From: a virus
IMG/VR virus record: IMGVR_UViG_3300032213_002364
Span: 1 to 50,413 of that record
Length of the DNA: 50,413 nucleotides
Reading direction: 5' to 3' (one strand)
The notes beneath the pieces were generated by a model. The model was not told the origin of the DNA. It did no database searches and saw only the letters and a program-made list of their open reading frames with translations. A program made the translations under genes and the position numbers. Position 1 is the first letter of the stretch. Each line of letters starts with the position of its first letter. Below are positions 35,443 to 44,141 of this stretch, in pieces.

Positions 35443-37109
35443 TGTACATACTCGGAATTTCATCGTTTTATCACGATTCTTCAGCATGTTTATTCAAAGA
35501 TGGAGAATTAGTGTTTGCTTGTGAAGAAGAAAAATTTACAGGCATTAAACACGATAGTTCTTTCCCTTGTAGGGCAATTGAATATATCTTCGGACATTAT
35601 AACATAACCTATGATGATATTGAAATGGTTTGTTATTATGAAGACCTAAATCTAAAATTGAAAAGGGTATTAAATAATATCAAAAAAAATTTTTTATCAT
35701 CTCCGAAATATTCATTAAGGTCTTTGATTAAAATTCTGAAAAACAGATTAGATGTAAATAAACATTTGGAACCGTTTAAGGGTAGAGTTTTTTATTCTGA
35801 ACACCATCTGGCCCATCAGTATTATTCTTTTTTCACTTCCGATTTTGAAAGGGCAATCTGTTTATCTATTGACGGTGTCGGTGAAATTGATACGTTATCT
35901 TTTGGATTGGCGGATGATGATGGTATTGAATATTATGATTTAGGAAAATATCCTCATTCATTGGGGCTTTATTATTCTACAATGACTTCGTATTTGGGAT
36001 TCAAACCCAATGAGGGAGAGTACAAATTAATGGGGTTAGCGTCATACGGAGACCCTCAGGAATATATTGAGAAACTTAGAAGTTTAATAGAATTCAAAGA
36101 TGGAGAGTTCATCTGTGATATGAATGTTTTTTGTTGGGATAAGTCAGACAAATTGATGTTCAACGAAAAACTAATAGAACATTTAGGCATTTCACCAAGA
36201 TTAACTGAAGAAGAAATTACTACAATTCATCAAAATTTAGCGGCTTCAGTTCAACTAAGATATGAAGAAGTTTTATTCGATATTATCAAAAGTTTGGAAA
36301 ATCTTGGTAGTAATAATCTTTGTTTAGGAGGTGGTTCGGCATACAATGGTACTGCGAATGGAAAGATAGTAAGCAATTCTGATTTTGAAAAAATTTGGAT
36401 ACCAGTTGCACCATCTGACGCAGGATCCTGTGTTGGAGCCTGTATTCATTACCTTGTACAAAATAAAAAATTAAACAAACGAGTAACTAAGAATCCTTTT
36501 TTAGGACCAAAGTACGATGTTGAATTTTATTTGGGACACATTAAAAATTTGAATTTTTTTGAAATTCACGATTACAACACATTAATAAAATACGTCGCGA
36601 ACAAAATTCATGAGGGTAAAGTAATTGGGTGGTATAGAGATAGAATTGAATTTGGAGCAAGAGCATTGGGACACAGGTCTATTTTAGCAGACCCTACAGT
36701 TCCGAATATGAAATCCAAAATTAATAAGTTGATTAAGAAAAGAGAGGGGTTTCGTCCTTTTGCACCTATGGTCATTAAAGAAAAACAAAATGAATTTTTT
36801 CATACGATTGATGATGTACCATATATGAATCAAATTGTTGAAGTAAGGGAAGAATTTGCGGATAAATTATCTGCGGTTGTTCACGTGGATGGAACCTCAA
36901 GAATTCAAACTGTGTATGAGAACACTGTTATTCACGATTTACTAATTGAATTCGAAAAACTAAGTGGATTTCCCATTATACTGAATACATCGTTTAACAT
37001 TAAAGATAAAACAATGGTACTAACACCGTTTGATGCAATAGAAACTTTCAAGGATACTGATTTAGACTTGCTAGTTTTAGATAATTATATAATACACAAA
37101 ATACTATGA
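35442..37109 (+). CDS. O-carbamoyltransferase (NodU/CmcH/TobZ family)
   Basis: This 555-residue protein is full length for the family. The N-terminal Kae1-like part has ILGISSFYHDSSAC and EHHLAHQ (H121, H122, H125, metal and adenylate site), followed by LSIDGVGE (D144). It continues with GEYKLMGLASYG, LCLGGGSAYN and VAPSDAGSCVGA. The C-terminal YrdC-like part has EFGARALGHRSILADP, FRPFAPMV and ILNTSFN. These enzymes make carbamoyl-adenylate from carbamoyl phosphate and ATP and pass the carbamoyl group to a hydroxyl on a sugar or antibiotic. It overlaps the previous stop by one base (TAATG). Confidence 0.92.
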   Translation: MYILGISSFYHDSSACLFKDGELVFACEEEKFTGIKHDSSFPCRAIEYIFGHYNITYDDIEMVCYYEDLNLKLKRVLNNIKKNFLSSPKYSLRSLIKILKNRLDVNKHLEPFKGRVFYSEHHLAHQYYSFFTSDFERAICLSIDGVGEIDTLSFGLADDDGIEYYDLGKYPHSLGLYYSTMTSYLGFKPNEGEYKLMGLASYGDPQEYIEKLRSLIEFKDGEFICDMNVFCWDKSDKLMFNEKLIEHLGISPRLTEEEITTIHQNLAASVQLRYEEVLFDIIKSLENLGSNNLCLGGGSAYNGTANGKIVSNSDFEKIWIPVAPSDAGSCVGACIHYLVQNKKLNKRVTKNPFLGPKYDVEFYLGHIKNLNFFEIHDYNTLIKYVANKIHEGKVIGWYRDRIEFGARALGHRSILADPTVPNMKSKINKLIKKREGFRPFAPMVIKEKQNEFFHTIDDVPYMNQIVEVREEFADKLSAVVHVDGTSRIQTVYENTVIHDLLIEFEKLSGFPIILNTSFNIKDKTMVLTPFDAIETFKDTDLDLLVLDNYIIHKIL

Positions 37110-37222
37110 AAAAAATTATTGATTGGTTTCTTAAAAAAATTAAAGAACGCAAAAGAAAAAAAGAATTGAAAAAGAAAATTGAAGAATTAAGGAAAAGAGA
37201 CCCATTTATTTACAATCACTGA
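37106..37222 (+). CDS. Small basic helical protein, 38 aa
   Basis: ATG 37106 overlaps the TGA of the carbamoyltransferase and the frame runs 38 codons to TGA 37220-37222. The protein is strongly basic: a hydrophobic patch (IIDWFLKKI) leads into a Lys/Arg/Glu-rich coiled-coil-like helix and ends in RDPFIYNH. The ATGA coupling and the sharply non-random composition support real expression. Function is unknown; it may be a nucleic-acid-binding or membrane-surface amphipathic peptide. Confidence 0.6.
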   Translation: MKKIIDWFLKKIKERKRKKELKKKIEELRKRDPFIYNH

Positions 37223-37329
37223 TAATAAATTGTAATTTAAATCTATAGTTGTTATGTGTGTAGATGTTTTCACAAATGATAGACATCAAATTTAAGTTTA
37301 CTATATTTATAGATATAAAATAAAAAAAT

Positions 37330-39261
37330 ATGAGAGCAGTTATTATAGGTACTGATTTTATGAAAGATACTGATGGTACTTTCAAAGCATTAGAGACGAA
37401 TACAAATGTTCAATTAGAGACCCAATGGTCTCTAAATTTTGATGGTTCGGCATTTGAAAACTTTGTACTTTCAAATAATTTTACCGAAGTTGTATTGATT
37501 TCAAATCAAAATAATACATCATTCGAGTCATCTTATACAATTAATTATGAGATTAATGAACTTCGTAGTATAAATAAAAATTATACAGATAACTCAATAC
37601 CAACAACACGATTTAATTTTACTTTCAATCAATATTTAGAATCATTTTTAAGTGGAAGTAGTATCCAATTAACAATCATAAGCACAGATACTACATCTAC
37701 TACTATTCCATTTGTGGAAGATACTGATGACAAGTTAATCATACGATTATCATTCGATACAACTGCTTTAATAGATGATAATTATTCAAGAGATAATTGG
37801 GGATTTTTAAAGTTAATGTTTGATACTGATAATAATTCTATTCCAAAATGTTATATAAATGATGAAGAATTTGGTATAGATAATATTGGTGATACTTTAA
37901 GAGATAATGGAAATCATCCTAATTATTGTATTAAAAAAAGAGTAACTCCATCTGATAATAAAAAATACCCAATATTACTTAAAGTATCTACGATTGAAGA
38001 ATTAAATGTTTTAAAATCAAATTTAGAAGTTGATGAATATATCCAAGAATATATTTTTAATACCGATGATTTGTTTGATGGTAGATTGAACACATATAGA
38101 AGTATAGATTTATTATATGGTTCAAATTTGGATATAATCAATCTACAAGTTGTAGAAAAAACAAAAAATTTACCTATTTTATCTTCAGCAGATTTTGATG
38201 ATACTAACCAAGTCCAACATTGGGATAGAATGAGATATCTTCAAAAATTTTATACAGTTGCTTCCGAAATTGCAATCGAAGCGAGTGCTACCGATAACAC
38301 TAAAATATTATTACCAAACGGTACGACTAAATTGGCAATAAGTTTACAACTAGGTGATGAGGTTAAAACTCTAAATATTCCAAATATACCTGATGATGAT
38401 GTTATGTTAAATTTAGATGAATGGTCTACCTCATACGATTCGGTGATAAATGATTATCAATTGTCTTCGACATTTCTAAATCATGAGGCGATAACTTCTG
38501 ATTATTATGGAATTTTAGTAACCTTTAATACTGAAGAGAATACAATTTTTAGTGATGTAGGGCATGCTAAAATAATGGTGAAAGATGGAGAAAACGTTAA
38601 ATTCGAAAAGTACGATTCTCTGAAAATTGGAGACGAAGTTTTTATATATGACACAAATATAAGTCAATTAATTACTACCACAATAACTGATGTAAATTTT
38701 AGATTTGATAAGTTTACTGCCTATACTTTAGATTTTGAAGAAATAGATTGGTTCATAACTATGGAAGAAACTGAAAATCAAAATAGGTATGGACTAATTA
38801 CTCATAATTACACTTACGATTGTAGGTTTTGGAGTGTTACATATAACAGTGGTCCTGGATATTGTATTGACTGGACAACTTGCACCGGTGGTAATAGCTA
38901 TAGTACTTGTGCTTGGGATTTTAACTTGTCAGGGCCATGTTCAAGAACTATATATGTAGGTGGAAAATCCCCGGCATCGTTTAACTACTCACCTGGTAGT
39001 GCGGATCTTAACATTGGGGCCTTCTGTAATGACCAAAAATCAGATATTCAATACAAAGAAAATGTACATTTAGTTGGTGTATCTAATAGTGGATTAAACG
39101 TTTACAAATTTAATTACAAAAACGAAGAAGGATTATACCAAGGAGTTATAGCCCAAGAATTAATTGGAACCACTTTTGAAAACGCATTATCATTAAATAT
39201 AGATGGTTTATACGAAGTAGATTATAATAAAATAGATGTGGAATTTAAAAAAATAAATTAA
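37330..39261 (+). CDS. Fibre-like structural protein with Hint-like domain and C-terminal S74 chaperone
   Basis: This 643-residue protein has beta-rich, phage-structural residues 1 to about 310. About 319-493 resemble a Hedgehog/intein (Hint) domain: TKILLPNG, LQLGDEVKT, then GHAKIMVKDG, YDSLKIGDEV, AYTLDFEEIDWFI and a final LITHN ending at N493. The first-residue nucleophile position appears to be Ser or Ala (EASATDNTK), not Cys. A Cys-rich stretch (residues 498-537) follows. Residues 571-643 match a short S74 chaperone (SDIQYKENV, YQGVIAQEL, VDYNKID). It is probably a second tail fibre or tail-tip protein. A 107-base AT-rich gap upstream may hold a promoter, with a TATAAAATA-like box near 37315. 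Confidence 0.78.
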   Translation: MRAVIIGTDFMKDTDGTFKALETNTNVQLETQWSLNFDGSAFENFVLSNNFTEVVLISNQNNTSFESSYTINYEINELRSINKNYTDNSIPTTRFNFTFNQYLESFLSGSSIQLTIISTDTTSTTIPFVEDTDDKLIIRLSFDTTALIDDNYSRDNWGFLKLMFDTDNNSIPKCYINDEEFGIDNIGDTLRDNGNHPNYCIKKRVTPSDNKKYPILLKVSTIEELNVLKSNLEVDEYIQEYIFNTDDLFDGRLNTYRSIDLLYGSNLDIINLQVVEKTKNLPILSSADFDDTNQVQHWDRMRYLQKFYTVASEIAIEASATDNTKILLPNGTTKLAISLQLGDEVKTLNIPNIPDDDVMLNLDEWSTSYDSVINDYQLSSTFLNHEAITSDYYGILVTFNTEENTIFSDVGHAKIMVKDGENVKFEKYDSLKIGDEVFIYDTNISQLITTTITDVNFRFDKFTAYTLDFEEIDWFITMEETENQNRYGLITHNYTYDCRFWSVTYNSGPGYCIDWTTCTGGNSYSTCAWDFNLSGPCSRTIYVGGKSPASFNYSPGSADLNIGAFCNDQKSDIQYKENVHLVGVSNSGLNVYKFNYKNEEGLYQGVIAQELIGTTFENALSLNIDGLYEVDYNKIDVEFKKIN

Positions 39262-39262
39262 T

Positions 39263-39412
39263 ATGGCAACCGAAATTAACAAAAATGTAACATATACAAA
39301 TCATACTGATTTGTTCAAAAGACTAAAAATAAGTACAAACTCTCTTGTAAAATCATTTCTTTCAGATAAAATTAATCTATTTGTAAATGCTGTAAAAGAA
39401 AAACATTTATAA
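39263..39412 (+). CDS. Small protein, 49 aa
   Basis: A 49-codon frame starts at ATG 39263, two bases after the fibre stop, and ends at TAA 39410-39412. It is polar at the N-terminus and then amphipathic helical (LFKRLKIS, SFLSDKINLFVNAV). There is no known family. Tight spacing with both neighbours and a normal codon pattern support it. It could be a fibre assembly partner given its position. Confidence 0.5.
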   Translation: MATEINKNVTYTNHTDLFKRLKISTNSLVKSFLSDKINLFVNAVKEKHL

Positions 39413-39430
39413 TAATTAATAATTGGCGAT

Positions 39431-39712
39431 ATGTTTGATAAAGTAAAAGAAATTGCAGAATCTTGGATTATAGCCAACAACCCCTCTGATACTCAATTAA
39501 AATTAGCAGAAGAACGATTAAAAATATGTAACGAGTGTGATAAGATGGTAAAGGGCATTCTCGTAGAGTTTAAATGTTCGGAGTGTGGATGTCCTATACA
39601 TAAAAAGATATTTTCACCTAAATTTGATGCATGTCCTTTACATAAGTGGTTAGATGTAGAAAGTTCTGATGTATTTGGTAATACACGAAAACAAGAAAAT
39701 AGTTTATTATAA
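39431..39712 (+). CDS. Small zinc-ribbon-like protein
   Basis: This 93-residue protein has a helical N-terminus (residues 1-30) followed by a Cys-rich ribbon: ICNECDK, KCSECGCPIHKK and ACPLHKW. The three Cys pairs plus His can hold one or two zinc ions. Small proteins of this layout are common in large phages near structural genes; the role is unknown. It could bind nucleic acid or act as an adaptor. Confidence 0.72.
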   Translation: MFDKVKEIAESWIIANNPSDTQLKLAEERLKICNECDKMVKGILVEFKCSECGCPIHKKIFSPKFDACPLHKWLDVESSDVFGNTRKQENSLL

Positions 39713-39745
39713 AAAGGGTTTTACACCTAATATTATTTCAATAAA

Positions 39746-40129
39746 ATGAAAATTTTTAATAAAATTAAATTAGAAATCAGATATATAGATGAAGTAAAGG
39801 GATTTGGTGTGTTTACATTGGAAAAAATTAATATAGGTGATATAGTCGAAACTTGTTATTTTTTACCAATTTACAATTCTAATATTAACCCATTAATAGA
39901 TTATTTATTTCAAATTGATAAATATAAAACCACAAGAATCTTTCCGTTGGGATATGGCGCGATTTATAATCATTCAGATTCTCCTAATATCAATTGGAAG
40001 GTAAAAGATGATAACTTTATTGAATTTTATTCATTGAAGGAAATTGAACCAGGCGATGAACTATGTCATGATTATGGACCTAACTATTGGAAAACCTATT
40101 GGGATATTAGAAAAAATAGAATAATTTAG
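39746..40129 (+). CDS. SET-domain protein, putative lysine methyltransferase
   Basis: This 127-residue minimal SET domain has an opening RYIDEVKGFGVFTLEKINIGD, the SAM-binding YGAIYNHSDSPNINW (the NHSxxPN signature) and a closing IEPGDELCHDYG. The length matches compact viral SET enzymes, without pre-SET or post-SET zinc modules. The expected reaction is methylation of a protein lysine with SAM. Its target is not evident. It lies between the zinc-ribbon gene and a glycosyltransferase. Confidence 0.85.
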   Translation: MKIFNKIKLEIRYIDEVKGFGVFTLEKINIGDIVETCYFLPIYNSNINPLIDYLFQIDKYKTTRIFPLGYGAIYNHSDSPNINWKVKDDNFIEFYSLKEIEPGDELCHDYGPNYWKTYWDIRKNRII

Positions 40130-40153
40130 TATTAAAATTGGTTACTATTTTTA

Positions 40154-41434
40154 ATGAAATTTTACATTCATCATTTTTATTCAATTTCACTTTTTTATAA
40201 GTTGTTTCATAAAACGACTAATAGAATATACAATTTACATAATAACATAGGAAGTATAAAATGTTCATATGATGATAATGAAATTGAATTAATATTTAAT
40301 CCAGAAATGAATGATAACGATGATGGTTACCATATATTAGATTTTTTAACTTGTTTAGAACAAATAAATTATGATGTTAAACTAAAGAACATTGATTGTG
40401 TTAATCGTAAAGAAGGTGATACATCACATCGTGGTAAATGGGGAGCTGAATTTGGCATCAATGATATTCCAATAATGAAATGGATTTCAAACACATTAGA
40501 GAATAAACGTAATTGGTTTATTTTTTTATTGAGGACAGAAAAATCTATCATTAAATATGATGGTGTCAATTACCCAAACGTAATGGATTTGGAGGTTCAA
40601 ATAGATAGATTAAAAAATCATTTTGTCATATCAGATAATGTAATTTTTAATGAGTTTGTTAAATCTAAATACCCAAATCACTTTTTTTGTTTAACTAATA
40701 CAATGCATCAATGGAATGAACTCTTATCTATTCGTTGGTATTATGAATTTAAAAATATATTTAGTAAACTAAATCAACCTTATGATTTGTGTTTTTCTAT
40801 GAGATACCATAAAAGAAACAGAACTAATATCATAAATGGATTGGCTAAACTGAATGATGATAGAATATATCTTTCAAGAGTAGATAATTGTATCAATAAG
40901 GAATTTGAGATATATTCAAGACAATTAGAAAAAAATATTAATTATAATATCAATAAGGGTGATGATTTTGATGATATATCTTGGATTGAAAATATAGAAC
41001 ATTATTTAGACTATTTGATGAGAATTCTTCCTATGTCTAAATTGCATATACTATCCGAGACTTGGGATTGGAAAGAAGGTGATTTTACATCAAACTATTT
41101 ATCTGAAAAAACATATGGATTCTTACTAGCTAATATTCCTTTTATATCTACTCATCATTATCCATTAGATGTGGTAGACGAAATATTGAATACACCTTCA
41201 CATCCTTTTTATAATGAAATAAAAAAAGTAAATGGTAATCCTGAAAAATTTGTTTTGTTCGTGGAGGAATTTATGAAAAATTATGAAACTAATAGACAAG
41301 TGTGTATTAATTGGAGTAATATTGCCCATGATAAATTAATGACTATTATTAATACCGAAAATTCATTTTTAAAAAAAATAATTAATAATAATTTTATTAT
41401 TGAAAAAAATACCATTTATAAAAATATTATATAA
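40154..41434 (+). CDS. Divergent GT10-like glycosyltransferase family protein
   Basis: This 426-residue protein is a divergent member of the local family. Its N-terminal half differs, but the C-terminal half has LCFSMRYHKRNRTNI, LHILSETWDWKEGD, YLSEKTYGFLLANIPFIS and a THHYPLDVV segment, equivalent to the SEK/KPF/P-I block of the other copies. It is probably a GT-B glycosyltransferase. It has an Asn/Ile/Lys-rich composition and no leader peptide. The next gene starts one base after its stop. Confidence 0.62.
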   Translation: MKFYIHHFYSISLFYKLFHKTTNRIYNLHNNIGSIKCSYDDNEIELIFNPEMNDNDDGYHILDFLTCLEQINYDVKLKNIDCVNRKEGDTSHRGKWGAEFGINDIPIMKWISNTLENKRNWFIFLLRTEKSIIKYDGVNYPNVMDLEVQIDRLKNHFVISDNVIFNEFVKSKYPNHFFCLTNTMHQWNELLSIRWYYEFKNIFSKLNQPYDLCFSMRYHKRNRTNIINGLAKLNDDRIYLSRVDNCINKEFEIYSRQLEKNINYNINKGDDFDDISWIENIEHYLDYLMRILPMSKLHILSETWDWKEGDFTSNYLSEKTYGFLLANIPFISTHHYPLDVVDEILNTPSHPFYNEIKKVNGNPEKFVLFVEEFMKNYETNRQVCINWSNIAHDKLMTIINTENSFLKKIINNNFIIEKNTIYKNII

Positions 41435-41435
41435 T

Positions 41436-42086
41436 ATGGAGAAAATATGGTTTGATAATTCCACTTATATATGGAAAACAAAACTTAATTTATTTGATAA
41501 TAAAAATGAAATAATTACACAAGCAAAACGTGTTATAAAATCCCATATCGGCAATATCAGTGATGGTTTTGGATATCTAAAAACCGAAAATAATAAAGTG
41601 CTGGATAGAGCAAATTGTGAAAAACAACCTCTATTAGATGAAATAATTGAATTAAGTACCAATTATTGTAAGGAAATATATATTGAAAATAATAAATATA
41701 ATAAATTAAATGTAGAATCTTGGGTTAACGTAGTTAGAGCAAAAAATCCAACACAAAAGACATACCGAAATAAAGATGTCCGCGGAGAGTTGAGTTATCA
41801 TGTGCATACTGAACTTAATAAAATTCATAAATCATTTTTTCCACATTATACATACGTTTATTATATTCAAATGCCCAATGTAATGAATGGCGAGGATGGT
41901 GTTTTATACTTTAAATCAAAGAATGATATTACCTATTGGGTAAAACCAGAAGAAGATGATTTGATTATACTGCCAGCCGATATGCCACATGCACCTAACA
42001 ATGCACCTCAATCGACAATTGATAGAATTGTATTAGCGGGAAATGTTGGGTTTGAACTTATTAAAAACACTAAAACTGTATTATAA
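41436..42086 (+). CDS. Putative 2OG-Fe(II) oxygenase (cupin type)
   Basis: ATG 41436 is chosen, since TTG 41400 would overlap the previous coding region by 35 bases. Of 216 residues, the C-terminal half is a double-stranded beta helix with SYHVHTEL (H122, H124 or E126), YTYVYYIQMPN, GEDGVLYFK, a LIILPADMPHAPNN strand (H185) and IDRIVLAGNVGFE (R197). This is the layout of the Tar-type putative 2OG oxygenase family. It may hydroxylate a protein or sugar. It overlaps the next oxygenase gene by one base. Confidence 0.72.
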   Translation: MEKIWFDNSTYIWKTKLNLFDNKNEIITQAKRVIKSHIGNISDGFGYLKTENNKVLDRANCEKQPLLDEIIELSTNYCKEIYIENNKYNKLNVESWVNVVRAKNPTQKTYRNKDVRGELSYHVHTELNKIHKSFFPHYTYVYYIQMPNVMNGEDGVLYFKSKNDITYWVKPEEDDLIILPADMPHAPNNAPQSTIDRIVLAGNVGFELIKNTKTVL

Positions 42087-42655
42087 TGTTTATCAAATAC
42101 ATTGAAAATTTTTTAACAAAAGAAGAGTCCGAACAAATAATTCTTTTAGGGGAGTCGGTAGGTCTAATCCAAATGAAATCATCACGAATAATAAATGGTA
42201 AACTTATTGAAGAAAATATAAGTTATAAGGGTAATAAAAGAATGGGTTGTTATTTTTATGATGATTTATTGGAAAATGAACTATTGAAAAATATTACAAA
42301 TAAGATTATTGAATTATCCAATAACCTAAATCCATTTAAAGGTTTATATTATACTAAAGTACCAAAATATTCATTTAATAGATATGGTGAAGGAGATTTT
42401 TTAGAGTGGCATTCAGACAATCATGAAATTTTAAATGGCGCAACAATCACATTTATTATTCAACTTAACGATGAATATGAAGGTGGGTACGTTAAATATA
42501 TTACAAATAAAACCAATCATATCATACCTAAAAAAACAGGAAGTGTATTGATATTTGATTCAAATATAGTTCATTCAGTTGATGAGGTAATTAAGGGAAC
42601 TAGATATTCATTGAATGTTTGGCCAAATAAAATAATTAAACAATCTATGTTATAA
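42086..42655 (+). CDS. 2OG-Fe(II) oxygenase, prolyl-4-hydroxylase-like
   Basis: This 189-residue protein has the full iron and cosubstrate set: EWHSDN (H109, D111), VHSVDEV (H163) and TRYSLNVW (R173). GATITFIIQLND and YEGGYVKYI are the intervening strands. The fold is that of prolyl 4-hydroxylase and PiuC-like enzymes. Since the window also encodes collagen-like fibres, hydroxylation of a fibre residue is conceivable, but the visible stalk repeats contain no Pro; a sugar or lipid target is equally possible. Confidence 0.85.
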   Translation: MFIKYIENFLTKEESEQIILLGESVGLIQMKSSRIINGKLIEENISYKGNKRMGCYFYDDLLENELLKNITNKIIELSNNLNPFKGLYYTKVPKYSFNRYGEGDFLEWHSDNHEILNGATITFIIQLNDEYEGGYVKYITNKTNHIIPKKTGSVLIFDSNIVHSVDEVIKGTRYSLNVWPNKIIKQSML

Positions 42656-43395
42656 TGTTAGTAGAAAATAAATTTATTTATGTATCATTACCTCGTTGTG
42701 CATCTTCATCCTTTATGGCATCATGTATGAACCAAGATATAAAGATACAACATTTAAAAAAAAAATATGATATTGATACCCAAAATAAAAAATATAATGT
42801 GGATGTAACTAAAGTAGATTACAGCCATTTCGAAATTTTTCCATTTGATCATGGACATGAGCCAATAAGTGAGTTACGAGATAAATTTGGTCATTCATAC
42901 GATGTTATTTCTGTTAAACGGGATAAATATGAAAGGTTTATTTCATTATGGGGACACTTTTTAAATTGGTTGTATGTTACAAATGATACTAATACATTTG
43001 AAAAATGTTTAAATCTAACTATGAATGATATTTTTTTTTATAAAACAAATGATTTACAAACATCCGATTCCATTAAAGAACAAGTTGAAATTTTTGTAAA
43101 GGATTATAAATTAGATAACATCGCAGAGGCTGCGAAGGAAATACTTCATGTTCTTATAACTCCATATTCGAGATGGCATAATCATGACCCAAATATAATA
43201 TGGTTTGATTTTAATGAATTATACAAATTAGAAGAGTGGGTATCTAAAAAATTAGATATGAATTTTAAATTAATTAAGTTGAATAGTAGTAAACATTTTC
43301 AACCCAACTTACTACTTAATGATGAATTTAAGGAAAAATATAATTCTATTTATTTACCATATGATGAAATAAAAAATATAAAAACACTTTTTTAA
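42655..43395 (+). CDS. Sulfotransferase-like protein, first tandem copy
   Basis: This 246-residue protein starts with FIYVSLPRCASSSFMASC, which corresponds to the 5'-phosphosulfate loop of PAPS-dependent sulfotransferases. ISVKRDKYERFISLW fits the 3'-phosphate motif (RDPxxRxxS). The C-terminal part holds SRWHNHDP and IIWFDFNELYKLEEWV. It probably sulfates a glycan hydroxyl. It is duplicated in the next gene; the two are nearly identical at the start and over the SRWHNHDP block. Confidence 0.8.
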   Translation: MLVENKFIYVSLPRCASSSFMASCMNQDIKIQHLKKKYDIDTQNKKYNVDVTKVDYSHFEIFPFDHGHEPISELRDKFGHSYDVISVKRDKYERFISLWGHFLNWLYVTNDTNTFEKCLNLTMNDIFFYKTNDLQTSDSIKEQVEIFVKDYKLDNIAEAAKEILHVLITPYSRWHNHDPNIIWFDFNELYKLEEWVSKKLDMNFKLIKLNSSKHFQPNLLLNDEFKEKYNSIYLPYDEIKNIKTLF

Positions 43396-43403
43396 ATATA
43401 ATA

Positions 43404-44141
43404 ATGTTAGTAGAAAATAAATTTATTTATGTATCATTACCACGTTGTGCATCAACTGCGTTTATGGCATCATGTGTAAAACAAAATTTAGATATTAAAC
43501 ATTATAATAATGATTACAATATGGATAATCAGATTATTAATAGTCCATATGATAATATAAGTCAAATACATTTTCAAAACTTTGAAAACGAATTTGTTCA
43601 TAACCATGAATCGATAGGCGTATTAAAAAAAAAATTTGGATATTATTATGATATCATATCTGTTAGAAGAAATAAATATGAAAGATTTATATCCTTATGG
43701 AAGCACCTATTAAAAAAGTTTGATGGATTTAATAATTTAGATACAGTTAATAAATTATCAAATCTTACTATTGATGAATTATTTTTCTATAAAACAAAGG
43801 ATTTACAGTCAGTAGAAAGTGTAGAAGAAGTTATTGAAATTTTTATAAAAACCCATAAGTTAACGGTTCATGAAGTTGAAAAACAAATGTTAAGAATTTT
43901 GATATATCCATATTCGAGATGGCATAATCATGACCCCGATATAATATGGTTTGACTTCAATGAGTTATATAAGTTAGAAGAGTGGGTGTCAAATAAGTTA
44001 AATATGGATTTTAAATTAATTGATATGAATAGTAGTCAACATTTTGAGTCTAAACTAATACTCAATGATGAATTCAAAGAAAAATATGATTCTATTTATT
44101 TGCCGTATGATGAAGTTAAAGGTGAAAAAACAATATTCTGA
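43404..44141 (+). CDS. Sulfotransferase-like protein, second tandem copy
   Basis: This 245-residue paralogue of the preceding gene has the same FIYVSLPRCAS loop (then TAFMASC), ISVRRNKYERFISLW and SRWHNHDP. The first 38 bases of the two genes are identical, and long stretches near the 3' ends match, while the middle (residues 25-70 and 115-165) differs. This suggests duplication with divergence of acceptor-binding parts. The stop overlaps the next ATG (TGATG). Confidence 0.8.
   Translation: MLVENKFIYVSLPRCASTAFMASCVKQNLDIKHYNNDYNMDNQIINSPYDNISQIHFQNFENEFVHNHESIGVLKKKFGYYYDIISVRRNKYERFISLWKHLLKKFDGFNNLDTVNKLSNLTIDELFFYKTKDLQSVESVEEVIEIFIKTHKLTVHEVEKQMLRILIYPYSRWHNHDPDIIWFDFNELYKLEEWVSNKLNMDFKLIDMNSSQHFESKLILNDEFKEKYDSIYLPYDEVKGEKTIF

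Noticed and set aside
37223-37329. tRNA or structured RNA in the gap before the Hint fibre
   Set aside because: No cloverleaf or conserved loop; only a weak 5-base GATGT/ACATC pairing is seen. A promoter is possible but not shown.
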